From an uncultured Clostridia bacterium (GTDB lineage: Bacteria; Bacillota; Clostridia; RUG12999), in NCBI GenBank assembly GCA_949739095.1, contig CATIYX010000214.1, positions 1 to 6,594 on the forward strand: a stretch of DNA of 6,594 nt, written 5' to 3'. Under the pieces are notes generated by a model. It made no database searches, had not been told where the DNA came from, and worked only from the letters and a program-made list of their open reading frames with translations. Positions 1-6,512 of the stretch are shown one piece after another. The position numbers and the translations under genes are program-made. The number at the start of each line of letters is the position of its first letter. Position 1 is the stretch's first letter.

Positions 1-6
1 CATTTT

Positions 7-80
7 TGGAGCGGGTGATGGGAATCGAACCCACACAATCAGCTTGGAAGGCTGAGATTCTACCATTGAACTACACCCGC
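7..80 (-). tRNA. tRNA-Gly (anticodon UCC)
   Basis: The minus strand folds as a complete 74-nt tRNA including an encoded CCA end (bases 7-9). The 7-bp acceptor stem begins GCGGGTG and closes with CACCCGC. The D arm holds TTCAATGGTAGAA, and the anticodon stem TCAGC/GCTGA encloses the loop CTTCCAA, giving anticodon UCC, which reads GGA and other GGN glycine codons. The T arm carries the standard GGTTCGATTCC core. It is transcribed toward the left edge, so any downstream tRNAs and the terminator lie outside the window. Confidence 0.97.
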
Positions 81-116
81 ATAGGAATGCCGACATAACA
101 TTTTCTCGACCTAACA

Positions 117-145
117 ATTATATCATCCCATTTTTTGTTTGTCAA
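117..145 (-). promoter_or_regulatory. SigA-type promoter of the tRNA-Gly gene
   Basis: Read on the minus strand, a perfect -35 TTGACA (140-145) is separated by exactly 17 nt from a perfect -10 TATAAT (117-122). The predicted start of transcription is near base 110, about 30 nt before the mature tRNA end. A full-consensus promoter fits a highly expressed stable RNA. Confidence 0.88.
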
Positions 146-183
146 CACTTTTTCTTATTTTTTTCAAGATTTTTCAAGAAATC

Positions 184-448
184 TTATTGTTGTGCTACAT
201 TTCGATACTGTGCAGGCGAATATTTACCTGCTTTTTGAGCGCTCAGAAAAATGTTTTATGTTGATATATCCCACTTTCTCGGCAATTCTGTCCACTGCCA
301 GACTCTGACTGTATTTCATTAATCTTTAGCTTATTCTACGCGATAGGAATTGATACATTCTAAAATTCCTCTACCGTGTTGCTTTTTAAACGCCCTGAAC
401 AAAATAGAAATGTTCCGGCGACTGACAAAAACAGAGTATAGCCAAATT
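184..448 (-). pseudogene. Decayed AraC-family regulator, C-terminal DNA-binding domain only
   Basis: No long ORF exists here, but the minus strand translated in shifting frames gives a near-complete AraC/XylS double helix-turn-helix domain. Bases 448-407 read NLAILCFCQSPEHF, like the first helix-turn-helix. A second frame (about 399-325) reads FRAFKKQHGRGILECINSYR, then VE, an in-frame TAA (331-333) and AK. A third frame (about 325-236) reads RLMKYSQSLAVDRIAEKVGY and then NIKHFSER. The last frame (237-184) reads QKAGKYSPAQYRN and ends at TAA. Order and spacing match AraC proteins (FKK, then R-E-AK, then IAEKVGY, FSE-F-K and SP-QYR). At least three frameshifts and one nonsense codon make it non-functional. 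The N-terminal sensing domain is absent: lexA ends at base 480, just before the remnant begins. Family assignment rests on motif recognition by eye. Confidence 0.82.
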
Positions 449-479
449 CTTCTTTTCCTTATTTTTCGGGACATACATA

Positions 480-1130
480 CTAAATCATCATACGGAACAC
501 ACCGACTACCTTCCCCAAAACCGCTACTTCATTAGCATAAATAGGCTCCATAGAGTCATTTTCCGGCTGCAGACGAAAATGCCCATCCTCTTTATAAAAC
601 CGTTTCACAGTTGCTTCATCTTCCAAAAGTGCCACCACAATTTCTCCATTATTGGCAACATTTTTCTTCGCTACAATGACATAATCGCCGTCCATAATAC
701 CAATGTTTATCATGCTTTCACCTTTCACGCGGAGCATGAACACCTCTCCTGCTTTGGAAAAAGCCATTGGCATATACATGATTTGTTCCACATTTTCTTC
801 CGCTAAAATCGGCGTACCGGCTGCAACTTGCCCTAATACCGGAACTTCCATCACTTCCTCACCCAAAAGGTCGCTGGATACATCCGGCAATAGCGGCGCT
901 GATTCTCCTGTTTCTTTTTGTGCTACACGGATGCCACGTGTTTTGGAAGCGTCTCGTTCAATTCGCCCTTCCTTTTCCAGTCGCGCCAGATATCCGTGCA
1001 CAGTTGAGGGGGAACGCAGACCTACTGCCTCACCAATTTCCCGAACCGATGGAGGATATCCCCGATGTTTTGTATGGTTCGCAATAAAATCAACAATCTT
1101 TTCTTTCATCTCCGGATTGGTTCTTGCCAT
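480..1130 (-). CDS. lexA: LexA, SOS response repressor and self-cleaving serine peptidase
   Basis: The 216-residue product is a complete LexA, slightly longer than the roughly 205 residues of Bacillus LexA because of an extended linker. Residues 1-70 form the winged helix DNA-binding domain, with the recognition region around SPSTVHGYLARLEKEG (40-55). The linker is about 71-95. The S24 peptidase domain carries the Ala104-Gly105 cleavage site (VAAGTP), the catalytic Ser139 (GESM) and Lys176 (EATVKRF). As is known for the family, RecA filaments on single-stranded DNA trigger self-cleavage and release DNA-repair genes. The start is fixed by a GGAGGT ribosome site (1139-1144) 8 nt upstream. The gene has its own promoter with an overlapping operator-like dyad, so autorepression is likely. 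It is not followed by an obvious terminator; the AraC remnant lies directly downstream. Confidence 0.97.
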   Translation of the reverse strand: MARTNPEMKEKIVDFIANHTKHRGYPPSVREIGEAVGLRSPSTVHGYLARLEKEGRIERDASKTRGIRVAQKETGESAPLLPDVSSDLLGEEVMEVPVLGQVAAGTPILAEENVEQIMYMPMAFSKAGEVFMLRVKGESMINIGIMDGDYVIVAKKNVANNGEIVVALLEDEATVKRFYKEDGHFRLQPENDSMEPIYANEVAVLGKVVGVFRMMI

Positions 1131-1242
1131 ATATCAGTACCTCCGCCGTCGTTTTATTTCATCCGCCGCCCAGCAGCGAAAATCGTTTATTTCCGTACAT
1201 AGAAAGACACTTGTAATATCTTAAATATATATCATATATATA

Positions 1243-1271
1243 ATTGTATCATAAATCACAGTTCTTGTCAA
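1243..1271 (-). promoter_or_regulatory. SigA-type promoter of lexA
   Basis: On the minus strand TTGACA (1266-1271) is followed by 17 nt and TACAAT (1243-1248), one base from perfect consensus. The start of transcription should be near 1236, giving a leader of about 105 nt before the lexA start codon. The left half of a LexA-box-like dyad overlaps the -35 element. Confidence 0.85.
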
Positions 1272-1282
1272 ACATTTGTTTG
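1269..1282. promoter_or_regulatory. Probable LexA operator (SOS/Cheo-type box)
   Basis: The sequence CAAACATTTGTTTG is a perfect 5-bp inverted repeat with a 4-nt spacer (CAAAC-N4-GTTTG). It has the geometry of the Firmicutes LexA box CGAAC-N4-GTTCG, with the second base changed symmetrically from G to A in each half. It overlaps the -35 box of lexA, a position where bound LexA would block RNA polymerase. It also lies 34 nt upstream of the divergent operon's -35 box, so an effect there is possible but unproven. Confidence 0.68.
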
Positions 1283-1316
1283 GGTATTTTAGATTGCAGA
1301 AAATGTGTCATTTTTA

Positions 1317-1345
1317 TTGACTATATGGTAGATTTATATTAGAAT
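1317..1345 (+). promoter_or_regulatory. SigA-type promoter of the DUF1015-cdaA-cdaR operon
   Basis: TTGACT (1317-1322), a 17-nt spacer and TAGAAT (1340-1345) form a good SigA promoter. It ends about 35 nt before the first start codon, leaving a short leader of roughly 30 nt. It is the only clear plus-strand promoter seen ahead of the four-gene cluster. Confidence 0.75.
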
Positions 1346-1380
1346 AGAAGTAGACAAATTAAGAAAAGAGGGTGAACCTG

Positions 1381-2691
1381 ATGGCTGACATACAACCATT
1401 TACAGGACTTCGGTATAATACAGAAATAGTGGGCGACCTTTCTAGCGTTACCACGCCTCCATATGACGTGATTTCACCAGATGACCAGGAGCGGTTTTAT
1501 CACATGCATCCATTTAACGTCATTCGTTTGGAGTTCGGCAAAGAACTGCCGGAGGATAATGAAAATCAAAACAAATATACGCGAGCGGCAGATTTTTTAA
1601 ATGAGTGGATTGAGTCGGGCGTATTAAAATTTGAGGACAAGGAAAGCCTATACATATATGGACAAGATTTCACTACACCGGACGGACGGCAGCTTTCCTG
1701 TAAAGGTTTAGTTTGCCTGGTGAAATTGGAAGAATTTGAAAAAGGTATTATTCTGCCCCATGAAGAAACGTTGTCCAAAGCAAAAAGCGACCGCATGAAT
1801 CTGTTGCAGGCGACGCACACCAATTTTAGCGCAATTTATTCTCTCTACATGGATCAGGACCACGAAATCACGCCTGTACTTAACAACTGTAGTGTCATTG
1901 ACCCTGACATTTCTTTTGTGGCAGACGATGGTGTTACACAAAAGCTCTGGACCATTTCGGACGAGGATACTATCAACCGTATTTGCAGCGCATTTAAAGA
2001 CAAACAGCTTTTCATCGCGGACGGTCATCACCGCTATGAAACAGCGCTGCAATTCGCTAGCAAACAACATGCTCTAGACACCTATTCTGACACCGAAAAA
2101 TTTGACTATGTGATGATGTTTTTAGCTGACATTGAGGAGGACGGACTGCTGGTTTTGCCAACGCACCGAATGTTACATAATCTCGATGGCTTTCACGAGC
2201 AGGCTCTGATAGAACGTGCGCAGCAGAACTTTACCACCGAAAAGCATTTGTTGCTGGAAGACGATATTGCTAGTTCTATTGAAGCGGCCATTGCCGGTCA
2301 GGACAAATCATTCGGGTTATACACCGGCGCGGATTATTTCTATACATTGACGCTTAAGGACATTCAAGCGCAACGTGATGCGTTGCCGGAAAAATCGGAT
2401 GCCTATAATAATTTGGATGTGGCAGTGCTGCACACACTCCTTTTGGAACAAATTCTTGGAATCGGTCGAAACGACATGCGCGGCGGAGAATATATCACCT
2501 ATACACGCAACAGCAAAGAAGCGGTGGAAGCTGTTCAAAACGGCGGATTTCAATGCAGCTTTTTCTTAAATCCGACCAAAATTTCCGACATCAAGGCAGT
2601 TTCCTTGGAAAACGAAAAAATGCCGCAGAAATCTACTTATTTTTACCCCAAACTGACAACCGGTATTGTTATGAATGACTTTGAAGAATAA
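1381..2691 (+). CDS. DUF1015 family protein (COG4198)
   Basis: The 436-residue product matches the full-length DUF1015 family, a widespread cytoplasmic family without a firmly established function. Recognisable family blocks are PPYDVI (26-31), HEETLSKAKSDR (127-138), the hallmark ADGHHRYETAL (213-223), THRMLH (261-266) and the C-terminal block MPQKSTYFYPKL (from about 414). The GHHR motif recalls the G-x-H-R nucleotide-binding box of ParB/sulfiredoxin-fold proteins, some of which are nucleotide-dependent kinases; this link is inference. In many clostridia relatives lie beside serine biosynthesis genes, but none is seen here. ATG 1381 is preferred over the in-frame GTG at 1372 because the ribosome site AGAGGGTG (1367-1374) overlaps that GTG and lies 6 nt from the ATG. 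It is the first gene of the operon, with cdaA 39 nt downstream. Confidence 0.9.
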   Translation: MADIQPFTGLRYNTEIVGDLSSVTTPPYDVISPDDQERFYHMHPFNVIRLEFGKELPEDNENQNKYTRAADFLNEWIESGVLKFEDKESLYIYGQDFTTPDGRQLSCKGLVCLVKLEEFEKGIILPHEETLSKAKSDRMNLLQATHTNFSAIYSLYMDQDHEITPVLNNCSVIDPDISFVADDGVTQKLWTISDEDTINRICSAFKDKQLFIADGHHRYETALQFASKQHALDTYSDTEKFDYVMMFLADIEEDGLLVLPTHRMLHNLDGFHEQALIERAQQNFTTEKHLLLEDDIASSIEAAIAGQDKSFGLYTGADYFYTLTLKDIQAQRDALPEKSDAYNNLDVAVLHTLLLEQILGIGRNDMRGGEYITYTRNSKEAVEAVQNGGFQCSFFLNPTKISDIKAVSLENEKMPQKSTYFYPKLTTGIVMNDFEE

Positions 2692-2717
2692 TATTTCTGC
2701 CAAAAAATCTGCTTCTG

Positions 2718-2725
2718 GGAGGTGA
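2718..2725 (+). promoter_or_regulatory. Ribosome binding site that sets the cdaA start
   Basis: GGAGGTGA is a near-perfect Shine-Dalgarno sequence lying 5 nt before GTG 2731. The upstream in-frame GTG at 2722 is inside the Shine-Dalgarno itself, so it cannot be the start. Confidence 0.85.
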
Positions 2726-2730
2726 TACGC

Positions 2731-3594
2731 GTGAACGTGGCGGATATTTATAATAGTTTTAGACAACTTTTTTCCATAAAAATTACAGATATTATTGATA
2801 TTTTAATTGTTGCATTTGTCGTATATAAAGGATTCAAATTCATTCGTGAAACTCGCGCTGCCCAGCTTGTGAAAGGTATTGTTATGCTACTAGTTGCCAT
2901 GCAGGTCAGCGGATGGCTGCATCTAAACGCCATCCATTATATTCTTACCAATACTGTTCAATTTGGAATGCTGGCGCTATTGGTCGTATTTCAACCGGAA
3001 CTGCGCCGTGCACTGGAACATATGGGGCGCAAAAGCAACATCGGCGATATTTTCAAAAACGGAGAAGGAGAAACCGCGCCTAAGCAGCAATACATTCAGG
3101 AAATTACACAGGCATGCCGCGAACTGTCCCGTACCAAAACCGGTGCGCTTATTGTTGTGGAGCGCAAGACCAAACTTGGTGAAATCATTAACACCGGTAC
3201 CATGATTGACGCGCGTGTCAGTTCTGAACTTCTGCAAAACATCTTTTTCCATAATTCTCCTCTGCACGATGGTGCCGTTATTATCAAAGACGGACGGGTT
3301 CATGCGGCGGGCTGTTATCTTCCTTTGACGGAGGACAACGCGCTTAGTCAGGAACTCGGCACCCGCCACCGTGCCGCCATTGGTATGAGTGAAACAGCAG
3401 ATTGTGCAGTTGTGGTGGTTTCAGAAGAAACCGGAAAAATTTCCATTGCCTTAGCCGGCAACCTCAAACGTAATTTAACACCGGAAACACTTTATAAAGC
3501 GTTGGTGCATGTTCTTGTAACACAGGACAAAGAAACGCATGCAACGCCCCACTCCCTACTGAAGAAGGTGAGGTCATCATGGAAAAGAAACTAA
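2731..3594 (+). CDS. cdaA: CdaA, membrane diadenylate cyclase (c-di-AMP synthase)
   Basis: The 287-residue protein condenses two ATP into cyclic di-AMP, the messenger controlling potassium and osmolyte balance and cell-wall homeostasis in Firmicutes. Three N-terminal membrane segments lie at about 18-38, 46-65 and 71-91, followed by VFQPELRRALE. The cytoplasmic DAC domain (about 95-255) holds the two signature motifs: DGA at 180-182 (SPLHDGAVI) and RHR in GTRHRAA at 210-216. It also has ALIVVERKTKLG near 139 and VVSEETGKIS near 230. Length and layout are those of CdaA rather than DisA or CdaS. GTG 2731 is chosen as start from the ribosome site. The end overlaps cdaR by 16 nt, implying translational coupling. 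Expression probably comes from the promoter upstream of the DUF1015 gene, since the 39-nt gap holds no evident promoter or terminator. Confidence 0.97.
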   Translation: MNVADIYNSFRQLFSIKITDIIDILIVAFVVYKGFKFIRETRAAQLVKGIVMLLVAMQVSGWLHLNAIHYILTNTVQFGMLALLVVFQPELRRALEHMGRKSNIGDIFKNGEGETAPKQQYIQEITQACRELSRTKTGALIVVERKTKLGEIINTGTMIDARVSSELLQNIFFHNSPLHDGAVIIKDGRVHAAGCYLPLTEDNALSQELGTRHRAAIGMSETADCAVVVVSEETGKISIALAGNLKRNLTPETLYKALVHVLVTQDKETHATPHSLLKKVRSSWKRN

Positions 3595-4535
3595 TCAGCA
3601 ACAAATTGTTGCTCGTCTTGTCTTTCGTAGTAGCAGTCGTTATCTGGATTTATGTTATTATCACAGTGGACCCTGAAACAACAGCAAAGGTGGGACCTTT
3701 AACCATTCAATATCTGTCGTCTGTTTCCATGCAACAAAAAGATATTGAAATCATTGGAGAATTGGACGAAAAAGTAGAATTATTGGCGAAGGGCAGCCGT
3801 AGCTATGTGACCGGAACAAAAGCGAACTATTCTGCAATTATTGACCTTTCACAAATCTCTCAAAGCGGATACTATACAGTTCCAATTGACATCAAAAGTC
3901 CTAGTGGTATCAGTATTTTAGAGCAAAAACCCACCACTATTAACATTCATGTGGATACTTGGAAAACAGCAGAAAAAGAAGTGAAACTTTCCTATTCCGG
4001 TTCCCCAAAAGCAGGCTATGGTGTTACACAGGTTTCTACTTTTCCTGAAAATTTGAGTGTGCGGGCGCCCTCTCTGATTTTAAATAAAATTTCCTATCTG
4101 GAGATTGAGGTAGATTTGGAAAATGCAGATAAAACATTTACTACTACCCTCCCTATTACAGCATATGATGAAACAGGAACAAAGCTTGCTATGGACCATA
4201 TCCATATTTCTCAACAGGATTGTTCATTGGAAGTCGGCATTGGCAAAGTGAAAACAGTGCCTCTTACACCATCTATTGCAGGAATCAATATGGATATGTA
4301 TGACATCAATTATATTTCACAGCCCGCCACCATTACCGTTACTGCCAGCGACAATGTACTGGAAAACCTGTTGTCTATTTCAACGCATACGCTCACACTG
4401 CCGAGCGAAGTTGGCGTTCATTCGGTTGACGCATTGCTCAATCTTCCTGCGGGCACATATTTAACAGAAGAACAGTCGGACACGGTTCATTTTAACATTA
4501 CAATTACAGAAAAGGATCTTTCCAATGGCAATTAA
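3579..4535 (+). CDS. cdaR: CdaR, YbbR-domain regulator of CdaA
   Basis: The 318-residue product begins with a short basic stretch and one membrane segment (about 8-29, LLLVLSFVVAVVIWIYVIIT). It is followed by an extracytoplasmic part built from about three beta-rich YbbR-type repeats (roughly 30-125, 130-217 and 222-310). The repeats share patterns such as 'V-L-Y...G-P--GY-V', seen clearly at 135-150 (VKLSYSGSPKAGYGV). In Firmicutes CdaR binds CdaA in the membrane and alters its cyclase activity. The start codon overlaps the cdaA end and is preceded by AGGTGAGG (3566-3573), 5 nt upstream. Bacillus CdaR is longer, with four YbbR units, so this three-repeat version is a shorter form. No cysteine lipobox or LPXTG-like motif is visible. 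Confidence 0.92.
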   Translation: MEKKLISNKLLLVLSFVVAVVIWIYVIITVDPETTAKVGPLTIQYLSSVSMQQKDIEIIGELDEKVELLAKGSRSYVTGTKANYSAIIDLSQISQSGYYTVPIDIKSPSGISILEQKPTTINIHVDTWKTAEKEVKLSYSGSPKAGYGVTQVSTFPENLSVRAPSLILNKISYLEIEVDLENADKTFTTTLPITAYDETGTKLAMDHIHISQQDCSLEVGIGKVKTVPLTPSIAGINMDMYDINYISQPATITVTASDNVLENLLSISTHTLTLPSEVGVHSVDALLNLPAGTYLTEEQSDTVHFNITITEKDLSNGN

Positions 4536-6120
4536 AATTAGCAATTTGGCGCTTGCGCCGGACACAGACCCTTATGACAAAAAACGGCTTGCGAATCTGC
4601 TTCGGCTATCACCGGAGCAGATTCATTCTGTTCATATTATGAAACGCTCCATAGATGCGCGCAGAAAACCAAATATTCGTGTAATGTATACGCTGCTGGT
4701 TCATTTGTCCGAAGCGGAACAAGCTGTCGTGAAACGTTTACAACTTCCACATGTCTCCTACATCCAACCAGCACCATTTCTGCCGCTTGTCAGTGGAACG
4801 CAAGTTCTACCGAGCCGCCCTGTCGTTGTAGGGACAGGTCCTGCCGGACTGTTTTGCGCCTATTTTTTAGCGCAGCACGGCTACCGCCCCATCGTTTTGG
4901 AACGCGGCGAAGCAGTGGAACAACGTAGCCGCAGTGTCCAGTCGTTTTGGGCGGCAGGAAAACTGAATCCCCAGAGCAATGTTCAATTTGGTGAAGGCGG
5001 TGCGGGAACATTTTCAGACGGGAAACTGACAACACGGATTCATGACCCACTCTGCGGTCACGTACTAGAAATATTTCACCGTCACGGTGCACCAAAAGAA
5101 ATTTTATATGAATCAAAGCCCCATATTGGCACAGACGTTTTAAAAAGCGTGGTGCGAAACATGCGTAATGCAATTTTATCATGGGGCGGTGAAGTACATT
5201 TTGGTCATCAATTAACCGACATTCATACCGGCAGCAGCGGTTTGGACGGTATCTCAGTGAATGGTCAGCCCCACTCTTGCCGTCTTTTGGTGCTGGCAAT
5301 CGGGCACAGTGCGCGAGATACATTTCATATGCTGCTAAAGCGCGGCGCTACCATGCAGCCAAAATCCTTTGCAATCGGCGCGCGGATTGAACACCCACAA
5401 GAACTCATTAACGCTGCGCAATATGGAGACGCTGCTCTTGCAGGGCTGCTGAAAAATGCCACCTACCACCTAACCTATCATCAAGGAGAACGCTCCTGTT
5501 ATTCTTTCTGCATGTGTCCCGGCGGCAGTGTTGTTGCCTCTGCCTCTGAAGACGGAATGCTGGTGACCAACGGCATGAGTGAATATGCCCGCGACCGAGA
5601 GAACGCCAACAGTGCACTGGTGGTATCCGTCACACCGGAAGATTTTCCTTCTAGCTCTCCTCTTGCTGGTATCGCATTTCAACAGCATTGGGAACGACTT
5701 GCTTTTCAAGTAGGCGGAGGAAATTATCATGCACCCATTCAGCGCGTAGAAGATTTTCTACAAAAGAGACCCTCTTCTGATTTGGGACGTGTTGTCCCCT
5801 CTTATTTACCCGGCGTGACACCTGCCGATTTAGATACCTGTCTACCACCTTATGTCACCGAAACCATGCGGGGCGCACTGCGTTCCTTTGATCGTAAGCT
5901 AAAGGGCTTTGCCTTGCCGGATGCGCTGCTCACAGGTGTGGAGACGCGCACTTCTTCCCCTGTCCGTCTACTGCGCGGCGAGGATTTTCAAGCAGTAGAC
6001 ATTCCCGGTCTCTACCCGGCCGGCGAAGGCAGCGGCTATGCTGGCGGCATTGTCAGCGCTGCCGTGGACGGACTGAAAATCGCTCGAAAAATCATTTCAA
6101 CCTATGCACCTATGGATTAG
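4525..6120 (+). CDS. FAD-dependent dehydrogenase/oxidoreductase (COG2509 type)
   Basis: The 531-residue protein has an N-terminal alpha/beta domain (about 1-95) of the kind found in the 'NAD(FAD)-utilizing dehydrogenase' group. A Rossmann fold follows, with the dinucleotide motif VVGTGPAGLFCAYFLA (101-116) and the ribose-binding acid in VLERGE (124-129). Further family blocks are FGEGGAGTFSDGKL (155-168), FCMCPGG (328-334), GVETRTSSPVR (471-481) and the FAD-closing LYPAGEGSGYAGGIVSAA (496-513). It is predicted to be cytoplasmic and FAD-binding; the substrate is unknown. The start is supported by AAAGGA (4511-4516), 8 nt upstream, and it overlaps cdaR by 11 nt, so translation is probably coupled. 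Related genes are often found near cdaA/cdaR/glmM in clostridia (from general knowledge). Here no glmM follows before the strand switches. Confidence 0.92.
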   Translation: MAIKISNLALAPDTDPYDKKRLANLLRLSPEQIHSVHIMKRSIDARRKPNIRVMYTLLVHLSEAEQAVVKRLQLPHVSYIQPAPFLPLVSGTQVLPSRPVVVGTGPAGLFCAYFLAQHGYRPIVLERGEAVEQRSRSVQSFWAAGKLNPQSNVQFGEGGAGTFSDGKLTTRIHDPLCGHVLEIFHRHGAPKEILYESKPHIGTDVLKSVVRNMRNAILSWGGEVHFGHQLTDIHTGSSGLDGISVNGQPHSCRLLVLAIGHSARDTFHMLLKRGATMQPKSFAIGARIEHPQELINAAQYGDAALAGLLKNATYHLTYHQGERSCYSFCMCPGGSVVASASEDGMLVTNGMSEYARDRENANSALVVSVTPEDFPSSSPLAGIAFQQHWERLAFQVGGGNYHAPIQRVEDFLQKRPSSDLGRVVPSYLPGVTPADLDTCLPPYVTETMRGALRSFDRKLKGFALPDALLTGVETRTSSPVRLLRGEDFQAVDIPGLYPAGEGSGYAGGIVSAAVDGLKIARKIISTYAPMD

Positions 6121-6143
6121 ACTGAAAACAAAAATAGGCTCAT

Positions 6144-6512
6144 CTATAAATTTATGATTTCGTAATTTTGAAGTTTTTGAATCATTTCTATATATCTGTC
6201 TGTTTCTGCGCCAAAATCACCGGCGCAGTGTGCTTTATAGTATGTCGTCATTACCTCGTTATGGCCCTCGCATGTAAAAGCATTTCTGATAAAGCGCATA
6301 AAAATGTGTTCCGGATTAGAATTTATGTTATCAAAAAAGGGGGCAAATTCCGGATAAAAATATTTTGCCCATGCCAGAGTGAGTTTTTCATAGACTTCGT
6401 CATTGTTTATAAGAGCCGATATACAAGCAAGATATCTGTCAAAATATTTCTTGTCCTCCCCTTTTAAAAGTTGAAATCCACCTATGTCCTGTGTGTATGG
6501 TATAATAGTCAC
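6144..6512 (-). CDS. Hypothetical protein, probably a 5'-truncated C-terminal fragment
   Basis: The 122-codon ORF is convergent with the dehydrogenase gene and separated from it by 23 nt. It is rich in Tyr, Phe and Asn and looks like a soluble helical region (KKYFDRYLACISALINNDEV, then AWAKYFYPEF). No catalytic motif is recognisable. The opening IIPYTQDIGGFQLLKGEDKK followed by helices vaguely recalls the C-terminal end of clostridial CapA/poly-gamma-glutamate-type proteins, but this is a weak impression. The only start codon is GTG 6512, which lacks a ribosome site and sits inside the hairpin of the structured element at 6498-6594. The reading frame continues only six codons upstream to a TGA. 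The best reading is that an insertion or rearrangement removed the 5' part of a longer gene. A genuine small gene is less likely. Confidence 0.5.
   Translation of the reverse strand: MTIIPYTQDIGGFQLLKGEDKKYFDRYLACISALINNDEVYEKLTLAWAKYFYPEFAPFFDNINSNPEHIFMRFIRNAFTCEGHNEVMTTYYKAHCAGDFGAETDRYIEMIQKLQNYEIINL

Noticed and set aside
166..185. AAGATTT/AAATCTT hairpin as a terminator
   Set aside because: The stem is a 7-bp AT-rich pairing with no T tract following on either strand, so it is not a convincing intrinsic terminator.
350..535. Plus-strand 61-codon ORF between the tRNA and lexA
   Set aside because: It has no ribosome site or recognisable domain, and is antisense to both the lexA 3' end and the AraC remnant, which explain the sequence better.
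703..1224. Plus-strand 173-codon ORF antisense to lexA
   Set aside because: It is a shadow of the well-supported lexA coding frame, and its composition (runs of Ser/Arg/Pro) and lack of a ribosome site fit a non-coding frame.
1372..1380. GTG 1372 as the DUF1015 start
   Set aside because: That GTG is inside the Shine-Dalgarno sequence for ATG 1381, and family members begin at the equivalent of the ATG.
6121..6146. Terminator between the dehydrogenase gene and the convergent ORF
   Set aside because: Only a 4-bp ATAG/CTAT pairing precedes a T-rich run on the minus strand; the stem is too short and GC-poor to call.
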